Notes under the pieces: generated by a model
What the model was told of the DNA's origin: nothing
What the model saw: the letters and a program-made list of their open reading frames with translations, nothing else
Database searches by the model: none
DNA from: Gnetum montanum
Lineage: Eukaryota > Streptophyta > Gnetopsida > Gnetales > Gnetaceae
DNA length: 64,000 nucleotides
Assembly: GCA_015680685.1 (NCBI GenBank)
Contig: MNCI01001005.1
Coordinates: 362,023-426,022, forward strand
Direction of reading: 5' to 3'
Shown here: one piece after another, positions 35,198 to 46,285 of the stretch
Position numbering within the stretch: the first letter of the stretch is position 1
How the letters are laid out: each line of letters starts with the position of its first letter
Position numbers and translations under genes: made by a program

Positions 35198-36352
35198 GAT
35201 AAACAAATGGACGCAACACTGTCAACACCTTTAACTCTGACTGGCCCATACGGCAAGATAGTTAGGCAATTCGATCCCGCGTTTATAGACGTTAATCTTC
35301 CCTTAGAAGACATAACTATAGCTACGTCAGAGATGTCCCTGGAATGGCCAGAATAGTTGACGCGCACGCTAGACTTGGAAGCTGGGGACATAACCGAAGA
35401 CCCCCTTGATGAGGTCTCTATCATCACGCATAGGGGCAAAGCTAAAATGCTTAAAGTCAGTTCCTTGTTAGAACAAGAAACGCACGATGCTGTAACACAG
35501 GTCTTGCAAGACAACATCACTGTCTTCGCATGGTCATACGAGGATATGCCTAGACTAGATCCCAGGCTAATCCAACATAACATCATCTTAGACCCACAGA
35601 TCAAAGCAGTTAGGCAAAAGACACGTAAAATCAAGCCAGAGATCACGCTAGCCGTGCATGATGAAATCACCAAGCTCTACCAGGCTGGTTTCATTCGTGT
35701 AGTCGATTACTCGGACTGGGTATCTAACATTGTGGTCGTGCCAAAGAAGACCGGGAGTATACGCATTTGCATAGACTTCTGGGATTTGAACAAGGCCACA
35801 ATCAAAGATAATTTCCCGCTCCCGAGTATCGATCAACTAGTCGATACAACAGTTGGGCATGCACTCCTATCATTCATGGATGGCTTCTCTAGTTATAACC
35901 AGATTCGCATTAACCCAGAACATCAATTAACTACAACATTCATGACACCCTGGGGTACCTTTTTCTATACTATGATGCCTTTTGGTCTGAAGAACGCCGG
36001 AGCCACGTATCAACGGGCCATGACATACATCTTTAGCGACTATCTCTTAGAAAGACTGAATGATTATGTAGATGATATAGCTGTGAAGTCTTTAAAGTCT
36101 GATGATCATTCAGGAGATCTGGAGTTAGTCCTTAAAAGATGCTCTAAATACGATCTCCGGATTAACCCGAAGAAGTGCGTATTCGGAGTCAAAACCGGAC
36201 GCATGTTGGGGTTTGTGGTATCGGAAACCGGCATACGAGTTGACCCTGATAAGGTCAAAGCCATTGTCGAGTTAACGCCTCCGACAGACCTCAAGCAATT
36301 ACGGGGTTACAGGGACGCTTATAGTTCATACGCCATTTCATCTCGAGATTAA
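35198..36352 (+). pseudogene. Reverse transcriptase, copy 2 of T3
   Basis: Same frame as copy 1 from ATG 35207, but CAG has become TAG at 35354-35356, leaving 35357-36352 open. Fingers carry CIDFWDLNKA, where copy 1 has the usual CIDFRDLNKA: a likely damaging Arg-to-Trp change. The YVDD box is intact near 36065. A frameshift near 36300 (GGGGTTACAGGGACGC) scrambles the last ~15 codons. After it, the next frame (36361 on) enters RNase H. Confidence 0.9.
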
Positions 36353-37490
36353 CTGATAAGTTGCACCCTATCCAGCACCTGCTTAAAAAGGGGGTCAATT
36401 TCGAATGGACGGAAAATTGCCAGCGTGCGTTTGACAACTTGAAACAGGAATTGCAACATCTACCAACAGTTTTCCCTCCACAAAGGGACTTACCATTCTA
36501 CGTTTACCTTGCTACTTCGGATGTAGCGTTAGCAGCATTGCTTTGCCAAAGGAGGAACGATGGGTCCGAAGTGCCTATCTATTACCTAAGCCATGCTCTG
36601 TATGCGTATGAAACGAGGTATAATGAAGTCAAGTGTAATTGTCTAGCATTAGTTTTTACGCTCAAAAAGTGTAGACATTACCTTTTCCGTAGCCAGGTTA
36701 ACATTATTTGCAAAAATAACATCCTTAGGACTATCACGCATAATTTGTACGAAAGAAGTAGGATCGCTCGCTGGAAACCTATCACCGCAGAATATGATCT
36801 GCATTATGTTGGCCAATCTTCTACGAAGGGCCAAGCGATAGCCGACCAGTTAGTAACATCACCAGTTAACAACCAAGCAACTATAGAGCTAGAGTTCCCT
36901 GACGAACATGTACATACTTTAAGCCCTGTCTTGACAGGCCGCGAAGCAACATTGTATTTCGACGGAGCTTCAACCGCTAAAGGTGGCAGTGCCGCCACTG
37001 TTATCACGCTATCGCCTGAGGATGTGCATCTACACGCTTATCGCTTGACTTTCCCTTGTACGAATAATGTGGCAGAGTACGAGGGGCTCCTCAGGGGATT
37101 ACTAACTGCTGGTGAGCTAGATGTTCAACACCTGGCGATTAGGGGCAATTCGATGCTTGTCATAAATCAAATCACTGGAGTCTACGCCTGCAAGGCTGTA
37201 CATTTGAAGCCCTACTGAGATCAGGCTAAAGATCTTCTGAGGTGATTTACGACCTTCGACGCCAAACACGTTCCACGCACTGACAACACGCTGGTCGACG
37301 CACTGGCCACCATGGCTTTACACGTGCCTTCACACTTGTTTAACACTTACCCTACATTAATTACAGACTGTGCAGATCCTATCATTCGGGCGGCGCAAAT
37401 CTCCTCTCTTCTGAATAAAAGCACGCCTGAATGGTACGATAATATTAAAACTTATCTTTTACAGGGTGAGCTACCGTCAAAATTAACACG
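36340..37490 (+). pseudogene. Dual RNase H of T3 (gypsy-type plus archaeal-type)
   Basis: The frame opens before 36361. The first module (about 36370-36900) matches the gypsy RT-connection/RNase H: FEWTENCQRAF, YVYLATSDVALAALL, YETRYNEVKCNCLALVF and HYLFRS. The second module (about 36940-37300) is the archaeal-type RNase H that defines Tat elements: LYFDGAST (first Asp, 36961), NNVAEYEGLL (Glu), and IRGNSMLVI where Asp is expected (AAT at 37147, so Asp to Asn). Stops at TGA 37216 and TGA about 37243 interrupt the end; DNTLVDALATMAL follows. The linker to integrase is at 37312-37497. Confidence 0.9.
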
Positions 37491-37499
37491 CGCGTAGAA

Positions 37500-38661
37500 A
37501 TACGCAATCCGTAAGCGGGCTAGGCAATACATCATCATCGGAGACAACACTCTCTGTAGATGCCCCTTTGATGGCGTGTTGCTTACCTGCATTGACAAAG
37601 ACCAAGCGCAACATATAGTCAGCGAGGTCCACGAGGGACTGTGCGGCGGCCACGTAGCACCACGGGTTATGACCCTAAAAATCCGTCGCTTAGGATAGTA
37701 CTGGCCATGCATGGAAAAGGACTGCCTGACAAAGGATAAAACTTGTGACACGTGTCAGCGTCATGCAAACCTCATCCACGTGTCACCCACAGAATTGCAT
37801 ACAACGCAGATAACATGGCCGTTTCAGCGATGGGGATTGGACATCATGGGACCCATCACGCCAAAATCTTCCGCAAGGCATAGCTTCATTATTACCGCTA
37901 CCGAGTATTTTATGAAGTGGGTAGAAGCTGTCCCCCTACGGAAAATCACATCCCAACAGGTTTGCCATTTTATCTTGGACAACATAGTAACCAGATTTGG
38001 TCTCCCAATGACTATTGTGACTGACAATGGGCCACATTTTAGTAGCATGGAAACCAAATCCTTCTGTGATAACCTAGGCATTAGACAGTCTTTTTCCTCC
38101 CCCTATTACCCGCAGGAAAATGGTCAAGCTGAAGCATCAAAAAAAATAGTCATCAATCTACTCAAGAAAATGCTCGACAGTAACAAGAGACGGTGGCATG
38201 ATAAAATCCTCTATGTGCTATGGGCGTACCGTACCACATGTAGGACAGCTACAGGTAGTATGCCCTATAGTCTAGTTTACGAATCTGAAGCAGTGCTACC
38301 TCTCGAATTGCAAATTCCTTCTCTAAGAAGGGTCCTCTCCACCATTATAAATGAAGCTCAACACACCGAGGCTTGGATAATGGATTTGGATTCAGTAGAA
38401 GAGAAGTGGATACAGGCTCTTGATACGATTGAGACATATCAAGATAAACAGAGACAGAAGCATCATCACAATCTTCAGCAGTGTCCGATCAAAAAAGGAG
38501 ACCTAGTCCTCAAAGCCGTGCGTGAGTCGGCAGGCAAGTTCTCGGCGAATTGGTAAGGGCCCTTCTCGGTGGTCGACGCATATAGCAACGGAGCTTTCAG
38601 ACTAGCAGACATCAACAGCAATGAACTACCAAACCCTGTAAATCATGTATATCTGAAGTGA
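37500..38661 (+). pseudogene. Integrase of T3
   Basis: Same frame as RNase H, with stops TAG 37495, TAG 37696 and TAA 38554. The zinc-binding region HEGLCGGH (near 37630) is followed by CDTCQRH (about 37745). The catalytic core has Asp in GLDIMGPI (37840), Asp in TDNGPHFSS (about 38024) and Glu in NGQAEASKK (38131), so all three acidic residues are kept. The C-terminal domain is KKGDLVLKAV and, beyond the TAA, GPFSVVDAY to VYLK with the terminal TGA at 38659. No frameshift is seen. No chromodomain, as expected for Tat. Confidence 0.92.
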
Positions 38662-38699
38662 TATTACATTTAGCAGTATCTACAGCACGAATAATCAGG

Positions 38700-39185
38700 T
38701 ATGATAGCCATCGTCTGCTACGACGTAAAACTGGCACCAGGCGTCCGCTATGACGTTAAACTGGCACTAATCGTCCGCTACGACGTAAAACTGGCATGCC
38801 TTGCACGCGTTCGCCATGACGCTAAACTGGCGAGTACTAACTGTCTGCTATGACGTAAAACTGGCAATGTTGTACAAGTCCGCCAAGATGAAAAATCGAC
38901 ACCTTTTGCACGCGTTTGCCATGACGCTAAACTGGCACAGGTAAGTAGCCGTCTGCTGAGACGTAAAACCAGCACAGATTTATCCTTGGGTCACGACATG
39001 AAACTGACATCCACAGCACGGTCTGCTGAGACCATAAATCAACCTTGCCACCATCCGCTATGACGTAAAACTAGCATTTCTCGGTCTGCCTGGACTTTAA
39101 ACTGGGACCATGGTCTGCTGAGACTTAAAACCAGCAATGACAGTCTACCAGGACTCAAAACTAGGACTTACAGGCTGCTGCCATG
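38700..39185 (+). repeat. Tandem repeat after T3 integrase
   Basis: About 14 units of 29-37 bp with the core ATGACGTAAAACTGGCA or variants, each usually preceded by TCTGCT or TCCGCT. Position matches T1 857-1150 and T2 46055-46285. Confidence 0.85.
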
Positions 39186-40272
39186 TAACTCAAGCGAGCG
39201 CAATCATCTCTACATGGCTGCACGACCAACGGGGTGGGATACTGGGACAGCCCTAGCGTCACCACCCCACTAGCATCCTACTGATTCCTCGTACGAGCTA
39301 AAGGGCATCTTACTGATCCCTCAGAGATGCCGTCGCTGTGCCCACTGCAGTGGTGGCACCTCTGAGAGTTTAGTCTTGCCAGCCGGAGCCCTGAGGAAGT
39401 CCTCGCTGGCAACGACCTCGAGACCCTCCGCCGATCATCGCTATCAGACGTTGGCTTCGCAAATTCATCTGGCTGGTTCCTTGTCTAACCAGTCAAGTGC
39501 ATTGCATCTGATGCCTTTTGGCGAAGGTATGCAGGGCCAATTGTCAGGATTGGCGGCCCCGGTCTTACGCTCTAGCTCTTTCTTCATGTCCCAATGACTC
39601 TATCTCACATCAAACGGCACTTGTTTCGACAGCCTCGCCCCTTGTTCGCATGAGCAATGGTGTCCTCTGTTTTCTTCTGTGGTTGCAGGTTACTTGCTCC
39701 GAGGATGTGGTCCAAAGGTGCGTTCATCTGAGCGGTGAAGAACAACAGCGTTCTGAAATGGCTGCTCAGGTTTGCCTGACCACTTCGAGCTACACGCCTA
39801 TGCTTCTCACAAATCCTACCTTTAGCTCTTGTTTCCCTTCATCCCCACCACCCGCTTCCCATACACAAAGGCTATATACGCAAGTATCCATTTTTCGCAC
39901 TCGCACTAGCAGAGAGATCGTAGAAAGTGATGCGCAACGCTCCTTCTGCAAGCATTCTTGTTAGAATCTGTAACAGAGAAATCTCAGATTGATGCACTAC
40001 GCTCGTCTGAAAGCATTCCTGTTGTCATAAATGAGTGTCCATTTCTGTGCGTACGAGCGTATTTCATGCCCCTACCATCATAACTCATTTTGCATCTTCC
40101 CCGAACCTGTTTCCAGCTATGTCCCTCTGTCTCCCATACCTTCCGGCTTTGCTCTTCCATGTTGATAGGGCAACACTTGAGTAGCCATGGATGGACGCTG
40201 TTCTTGCTTCTACAAATTTGGTGTTTTGCATTCTTTGTCGACGTCTTTCGGGTAAGCCCTCTAACCGTCAAC
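39186..40272 (+). other. T3 3' noncoding region
   Basis: Short frames here have no domain and are not conserved in T1 or T2. CTTCTGTGGTTGCAG (ending 39689) matches the acceptor-like site of T1. The last 70 bp (TTTGTCGACGTCTTTCGGG, CCGTCAACAAAGGGG) match T2. Confidence 0.6.
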
Positions 40273-40283
40273 AAAGGGGGGCC
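40273..40283 (+). promoter_or_regulatory. Polypurine tract of T3
   Basis: AAAGGGGGGCC, two bases before the LTR start at 40286. Parallel tracts in T1 and T2. Confidence 0.8.
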
Positions 40284-40285
40284 AT

Positions 40286-41829
40286 TGAAACACCGTGAAA
40301 ATTACGAGTACAGGTAGAGATTCACAATTCAAGCAAGAGCGCGCATCAGCTTTGTTCAAGGACAAGTTTATGCTCTATTACGCATGGCAGCGTAATAAGC
40401 ATAATAGGCTCCAAAATAGTCAAAGGCAGAGTCTAAAGAAGCATAACAGTGCGACACTTTTTCTCATGACGTATGAATAACTTGTCTTTACGCTCGTTAC
40501 GCGGCGGTGCGTACCATTGCATATTTCATCATTAAAGCTAGGCATTGTTTACGCTTCATCATGCGCAGCTGCGCCGTGAGCGTAAGTTACACATTATTTA
40601 CGCTTTGTTACATGCAGCTGTGTAATGAGCGTAAGTTACACGTTATTTATGCTTTGTTACGCGCAGCTGCGTAGTGAGCGTAAGTTGCACATTATTTACG
40701 CTTCGTTGCGCACAGCTGCGTAATGAGCGTAAGTTAGACATTGTCTACGCTTTGTTACACGCAGCTGCGTAGTGAGCGTAAAACAATTTTGAGCTTATTG
40801 TTTTTTATACTGGATTACGCTCATACACGCAACACAACGTGGATGAGTCTAATATAGCCTGAAAGCAATTGAAGCACGCTCAATATGTACCTGCTCTTCA
40901 CACGCACAACGCGCACACGAGCGTGTTGTGCATAGTCACAGTCTGACTTAAAATGGTCAATGGGACCCGAAATGTCTAGGACCCACGTCATCAAGGTTGC
41001 ACCTCTTCCATGGAGCGTCGCGACTTATAAATACCTTAGTTGACAAAGGTACAAGGGTTGGCAAATCAGAGAAGCAGAGACATTTTTCTGAGCACTAGAG
41101 CACTTATCACTTTTGTTGGCGAGAAGTCAAAGGGGCAAGAGCATTTTCTGAGCAAGGAAGCATACCTTGAGTGGAGAAACAAAGAGCAACCTTTTGGAAA
41201 CTGCCGACAGCACCATCCTTCAGCAAGAATAGAGCACAGTGCGCTTGAGACTTAGCNNNNNNNNNNNNNNNNNNNNNNNNNNNNNNNNNNNNNNNNNNNN
41301 NNNNNNNNNNNNNNNNNNNNNNNNNNNNNNNNNNNNNNNNNNNNNNNNNNNNNNNNNNNNNNNNNNNNNNNNNNNNNNNNNNNNNNNNNNNNNNNNNNNN
41401 NNNNNNNNNNNNNNNNNNAGTTTCCTTGTTGTTTTGTGCTCATTTTTGCATCAAGTTATTGGGGGTCTCTCCCATTGTAACGTGACGTATATATCATACA
41501 TTCTTTCAAAAATCGAAGCATAGATCTTTGAAAATCACGCGTTTCTCTCCTGATTAGCATCTCTTCGGCGTGTTTGACGTTATCATTGTAGCGGTCTATC
41601 CACGTCGTTTTCCTCCCATTTCACGATCCCCCGAATCAAATCGCAGCATGCAAAGATCTGTAATCTTTATCGTTTTACTGACCTGTAAGTCCCTGTCTGA
41701 TCGATAAGATCATTCAGGGCACCGCGGATTCGCTTTTTCCAGCATAGCCCTTGCGCGGATCCGTGGTTAAAACTGTATACACGAAACCTCGATCGGTATT
41801 TCCAGCTGCCGACGTTTTCTGTCGTTACA
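40286..41829 (+). repeat. T3 3' LTR, with an assembly gap
   Basis: Co-linear with the 5' LTR: 971 bp on each side before the gap and 411 bp on each side after it, with no net indel. Ends GTTACA, followed by CATAG. TATA at 41026-41032. Confidence 0.93.
41257..41418. other. Assembly gap (162 N)
   Basis: Replaces LTR sequence equivalent to 29595-29820, which is 226 bp, so the gap length is understated by 64 if the LTRs are co-linear. Confidence 0.95.
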
Positions 41830-42194
41830 CATAGCAGGCATACGCTGTGTAGTGTAGTGTAGCGTAACACACTACAGTGCTATAGTATAGCGTAGCGCTA
41901 TAGTGAAACACTCGGCCGTAGCACTACAGTGCATCATAGTGCTATAGTGCAGCATAGCACTATAGTGCAACACCCAATGTTACAGTGTAACACCCTATTA
42001 CGCTACACCAGAGTTGGCCATTTTTAGCAGTTTTCATACTTAGCATTTTTTTCTACATTGTTACACTTACCCATTTTCTATATATTTCTATATTTAGCCA
42101 TTTTCTTGCTACTGATAGACTTAGTCATTTTTCTACCATTTTCAGAGTTAGCCATTTTCTGCAAATAACAACTCTCACAACTTGACCTATGCAT
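41830..42194 (+). other. T2 5' untranslated region, continued after T3
   Basis: Begins with the second CATAG copy. GTAGCGTAGCGCTATAGTGC-like words (41850-42000) are the same as those in the T2 U3. It then turns AT-rich up to the gag start. Confidence 0.65.
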
Positions 42195-44268
42195 ATGAAT
42201 CCAGATCAACCTTCCACATTGGTGTTTAACACATTTGATACCATAATCTAGTGAAAGCATGCTGCATTAAGCCACGAACAATACAATTTTGTTTGTGCCA
42301 AAATCCAAGCAGGACTACCAATGGATTATCTTGATTTGGAGGCAAAACAGGACTACAAACGAGTCCATTGAAAGTACAACCCCTCCTTGTTTAACATAAT
42401 CCCACTCATGGAGTCCTACCACCAATTGTTATCCCAAATCATCCATTCAAACAAGCATGATGAAAAAGCAACGTATGAGGAAGCCTCATAGAAGGAGGAA
42501 GATGAGTTCGAGACCCACTCTGAGCATGAGAGCCCCCTCCACATCGTCTTCCAACAACCACTCCTGAACATAGCCCCTCCTTAGTTTGGTCCATCCATCC
42601 CCTCTGAGATGGTGACCATGCCAATTCAGCCTTCCTTATATGCAACTAATGCATTTTCCCAATACTATGCTCATGTAGCAGCCACCTCCCAACCCTGAAC
42701 AACTCAGGCATCCTACATCCTGCATGTCTCATCGATGCCTGTAGTGTCCGTCCAACCCACCCACGTGTGGCCCACTCCAATCACCACACCCATCACTCAA
42801 CCAATACATTAGCAATCATCCACTATGACGTTAAACTAGCAACATCCATCCAGTATGATGTTAAACTGGTAGACTCCACAACCAAAAAATTCAACCCCAT
42901 TTTATCCAACCAACACAAGCCTAGCCAATGCAATAGGCTAGCACATCCTCAAGCTTGGATCAAGCATTCCAACTAATCCAAAGCTTGATAGAGGAGATCA
43001 ACCAACTTAAGGCTACCTCCTCCGACACCATCAAGGTGGTGGACTTCTATGGAGATGACCCCATAAGTCCTATGATACCATCCCTAACTCTTTCAACTAG
43101 GGCCCAACTACCTCAATTTACCAAGTACAATAGAGAAGGGTATCCCAATGCACACTTGGTCACATTTTGATCTGAATGCCTACTCCTTCAAGCTTGGAAA
43201 CATGCCATCATACATGTTTTCCCTTTTTCACTCACTGGCAAGGCCTTAGATTGGTATCATGCGTTACCTAATGCCTCAATCTCCTCTTTGGAGGATCTCA
43301 TAAGAAAGTTTGTGTTGTACTTTAAGTACAACCTAAAGCGTGAAGGAACCCTCGATTAGGTGATGCAAGTTATGTAGGGGCCTCTAGAGCCCATGTTAAA
43401 ATTCCTCCAACGTTGGAATGCTGGATTTAGTGAAATGCTTGAACCCTTAATGGAGACACACTTACTAGCTATCTTCAAAGATGTAGTGAATGACTTCATC
43501 AAGTCCAAACTGTATTATCTAGCCCTGAAGTCTATTTTCCAAGCCTTTTCCCAAACAAAAGACATAGAGGAAGTAGTGCAAGCTAGCAATGATCTAGCCT
43601 ATGTAGCCTATAGAAATCAACATGCTTGCAAGAAAAACACAACAGTGATAATAGTGGCCATAAGCACAAAAGAAACCAACTAAGGCCTAATAGCTAAGTA
43701 GCCCAAGGCCCTAGTTGACAAAACTACCAATTCTAGTACCAACTCACCTACATTGATAGAGGCTACCCCAAGGTGCAACTTTCAGCATAAGGACCGTTCA
43801 AAGTATACACCACTACTGGTGCAACCCTCTAAACTACTAGAGCAACTCTTGAAAGTTGGGCAAATCCAACACAAACATGTATTCGCATTTACTTGCCAAA
43901 AACATGATAGGTACTATGAACTACTAAGGAACCCCACTTTAGAAATGTTAAATGATCCCCCAGTTCAACAACACTTCAAGCTGGACCAATGTTGTCATTA
44001 CCACCAATTGGCTGGTCACAGTACAAATAACTATCATGCTTTGCAGGATGACTTGCGGAGAATGATAGAATGTGACCAATTGGTGATTAACATGGTGAGT
44101 CAATCCAACATAGATGATTCCTCCTATGTCATAAATTCCATTAGTATAGGTGGTAAGTCTAAACCTACGCAACAACCTTTTGTGAGCCATGTGCCTCCTA
44201 GCAAGGCAAGGGTCCCTTCCACCTCCACAAGCAAGAGGTCTCCCTTTGTTATCAAAGTGCCACCTTAG
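42195..44268 (+). pseudogene. gag: gag polyprotein of T2
   Basis: Probable start ATG 42195. The N-terminal domain EQYNFVCAKIQAGL parallels T3 and T4. The linker (42580-42940) is degenerate and contains two copies of the ATGACGTTAAACTAGCA motif otherwise found only after pol. The core is at 42955-43683: FTKYN, NAHLVTF, GKALDWYHALP, LRKFV-type, FIKSKLYYL. The Cys/His box CCHYHQLAGHSTNNY (about 43993) has Tyr for the last Cys. The frame 43753-44268 ends in a proline-rich tail. Multiple stops and shifts. Confidence 0.85.
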
Positions 44269-45049
44269 GTACCCAAAGCATCCTTTGTAGTCAAGTTCCA
44301 CAGCAACCATCTACTAAGACGTTAAACTGGCATGATGCAACAACAACCGCTAAGAAACCTTTCATTATCAAGGTTCCACAATGTGTTGACCATATAAAAA
44401 CTCTGACTAAACCACCATTTGTCATAAGGGTGCCACAACGTGATGGCCCCTCACCTACCCAAAGCCCAATAGCAAGCAATGTATCAATCTCTCCTCCCTC
44501 AAGGGTCAACCCCACTAGCAACCTGAGTGGGCCTACCAAATGGTAACACAAGAAGATAAATGAGAACCTTGCAACCCCCATGGCTAAAGAAAAATCCATG
44601 ACTAACAAGAAACAACTAAACACTAGGGCCCCTGCCCCCAAACAAGCCAAGAAAACCAAGCCCCAGTCCCCTCCGTGAGTGATTTGTCTCTGAAACCACA
44701 TGGAGGAAGTCAATTCCAACACAATAGCCAATGACAAGGACTTTGTAGCTGCACTAACCTGGGTGAAACAAATGCTCAAACAAAAGAACACAACATTGAG
44801 CTTGTACAACCTAGTCATGACCTTAGCTACTCACCACCAAGCCTTGGCCCAAATGTTAGCCTCCATTCTTGTTATGAAGGACATCTCCACAGATGAGACA
44901 TCCATCCATGCAATAATGTTGCTCCCTACACCACAATAATTGGGTTCAACAACCCTAGCATTTCATGATGATACAATCAAATTCAACTACGAATAAGGGG
45001 AGGTCACTATAGCTCCACTCTCCATTAGCATTTGTGTTGGGTAGTGCAC
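44269..45049 (+). other. T2 gag-protease linker
   Basis: Degenerate continuation of the proline-rich gag tail (PFVI(K/R)VP-like repeats), then the open stretch 44700-44939 without a recognised domain. A stray GACGTTAAACTGGCA copy is at about 44320. Confidence 0.55.
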
Positions 45050-45580
45050 AATCTGTAGAGTGCATGTTGATGATGGTGCAGGAACAAACATAGTCCTGCA
45101 CTTCGTCATCAACAAAGTAGGTCTGGTAGATGAAATCAGGCCAACCAAAACCATGTGTCTAAAATCCTTCAACGGATCACATGTCACAATCAAGGGTACA
45201 ATCAACTTAACCTTTGTGGTAGGAGAGAAATTCCCCACTAGTGCAGATTTCACGATCATAGAGGAGATGCTAGGTTTCAACATAATTCTAGGTAGGCCTT
45301 GGCTAGCCCAACTAAGGGCCATCTCCTCTCCCATCCACCAGGAAATCCACCTTCCATATGAAGGTGGTCAAGTTATCATCCATGGTAATAACACTTCCTT
45401 TTCGACTATCCAGGACATACATATGACGCAAATTTTGAAAGAGGAGTTTCTTGGTGATACACCAATGGCAACCAATGCAGCACCTAAGGCTAACACACAT
45501 GAACGAGTGGTTGAAGCCAACAGCCTCCTAGAGAACCCTAAACCTTGCACACCTCCTAATCCACACCGGGTTAGGATGCA
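45050..45580 (+). pseudogene. Aspartic protease of T2
   Basis: In the frame 45060-45716: active-site region VDDGAGTNIV (45063 on; Asp-Gly-Ala type), central TIKGTINL, then GFNIILGRPWL (about 45270) and HLPYEGGQVIIHG, the standard order for a gypsy protease. The frame stays open through 45716 but the last ~45 residues are not protease-like. The next pol domain (RT) is missing. Confidence 0.8.
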
Positions 45581-46054
45581 ACTACATGATCAAGACTTAT
45601 CTTTGGCCAAAAACATGTTACACACCAGTTCATCCCTTTCCTCCATTGTCCATGCATTTTTGGTTTTTTCTTGGGTTTCGTTTGTTCATGCATCTACATT
45701 TCACCTACTTGCCTAGTTTACATGCTACTTTGATTTGTTTACACATTTCTACATTGTTTACACATCCATCTACTTAGCTTATGCATTTCATTTGAAAAAA
45801 CTACAAAAACACATGGCCTAAAAAGGCCTTAAACTAGCCTATGGCTCGAAAAGGTCTCAAAATAACCTACAGCCCAGAACGGCCTAAAACTATCACTTTT
45901 TGCATTGGTTTCCTTTCATTCATCCATTTTAACTCTATTTACAATAGGTATTGCTCGATGTTGTTTTCTTTCTAGTTGATTTTTTGCAGGATCTTGTAGG
46001 CACATAGCATGACCATGCATGCAGCATTGCACCTTACATAAGCAAGGTAAGCAC
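45581..46054 (+). other. T2 intron-like remnant at the pol deletion
   Basis: Pyrimidine-rich sequence ending TTCTTTCTAG, TTTTTTGCAGG (AG 45988-45989), parallel to the sequence just before RT in T3. Only about 65 bp of other sequence separates this acceptor from the post-pol repeat block, so RT to integrase (about 5 kb) is missing precisely here. Confidence 0.55.
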
Positions 46055-46285
46055 CAGTCCGCTATGACTATAAACTAGAACAGATAGTCCGCTATAACTA
46101 TAAATTGGCACAACTCATCCTTGGGTCATAATGTTAAACTAGCACAACATCCACTATCTGCTACGACATTAAACTAGCATCCAATAGTCTACTTGGACTA
46201 TAAACTAGCACATCATGGTCTGCCAAGACCTTAAACTGGGTTCACGGTCTGCTAGGACTTTAAACTGGCATGTAGCTGATCTGAT
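46055..46285 (+). repeat. Tandem repeat at T2 post-pol position
   Basis: About eight units around TCCGCTATGACTATAAACTAG and TGGTCTGCCAAGACCTTAAA. Same family as T1 and T3 blocks, more decayed. Confidence 0.75.

Larger units (their letters stand above)
33011..36327 (+). repeat. 1.66-kb tandem duplication spanning intron-like region and RT
   Basis: Unit 1 is 33011-34668 and unit 2 is 34669 to about 36327, offset 1658-1659. Both begin CATGCAAAGAATGACC. By eye they differ at about 3.5 percent of positions, less than the two T3 LTRs (about 6 percent), so the duplication probably arose after insertion. Unit 1 breaks off within the post-palm part of RT; unit 2 continues into RNase H. Confidence 0.93.
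28624..41829 (+). mobile_element. T3: full-length Tat-like element nested in T2
   Basis: 13.2 kb with two co-linear LTRs (28624-30231 and 40286-41829), a PBS, gag, a duplicated RT region, dual RNase H, integrase and a purine tract. It is bounded by perfect CATAG duplications at 28619-28623 and 41830-41834. LTRs differ by roughly 6 percent over the first 540 bp, mostly transitions. The pol order RT-RNase H-second RNase H-integrase is characteristic of the Tat lineage. There is no recognisable protease. It is dead: stops lie in gag, RNase H and integrase. Confidence 0.93.

Noticed and set aside
39376-39964. Open frames of 73 and 148 codons in the T3 3' region
   Set aside because: No domain, not conserved in T1 or T2, located in the noncoding segment before the purine tract.
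44291-44818. 175-codon minus-strand frame in T2
   Set aside because: Lies opposite the degenerate gag linker; hydrophobic appearance comes from the complement of proline-rich codons; no homologous frame in T3.
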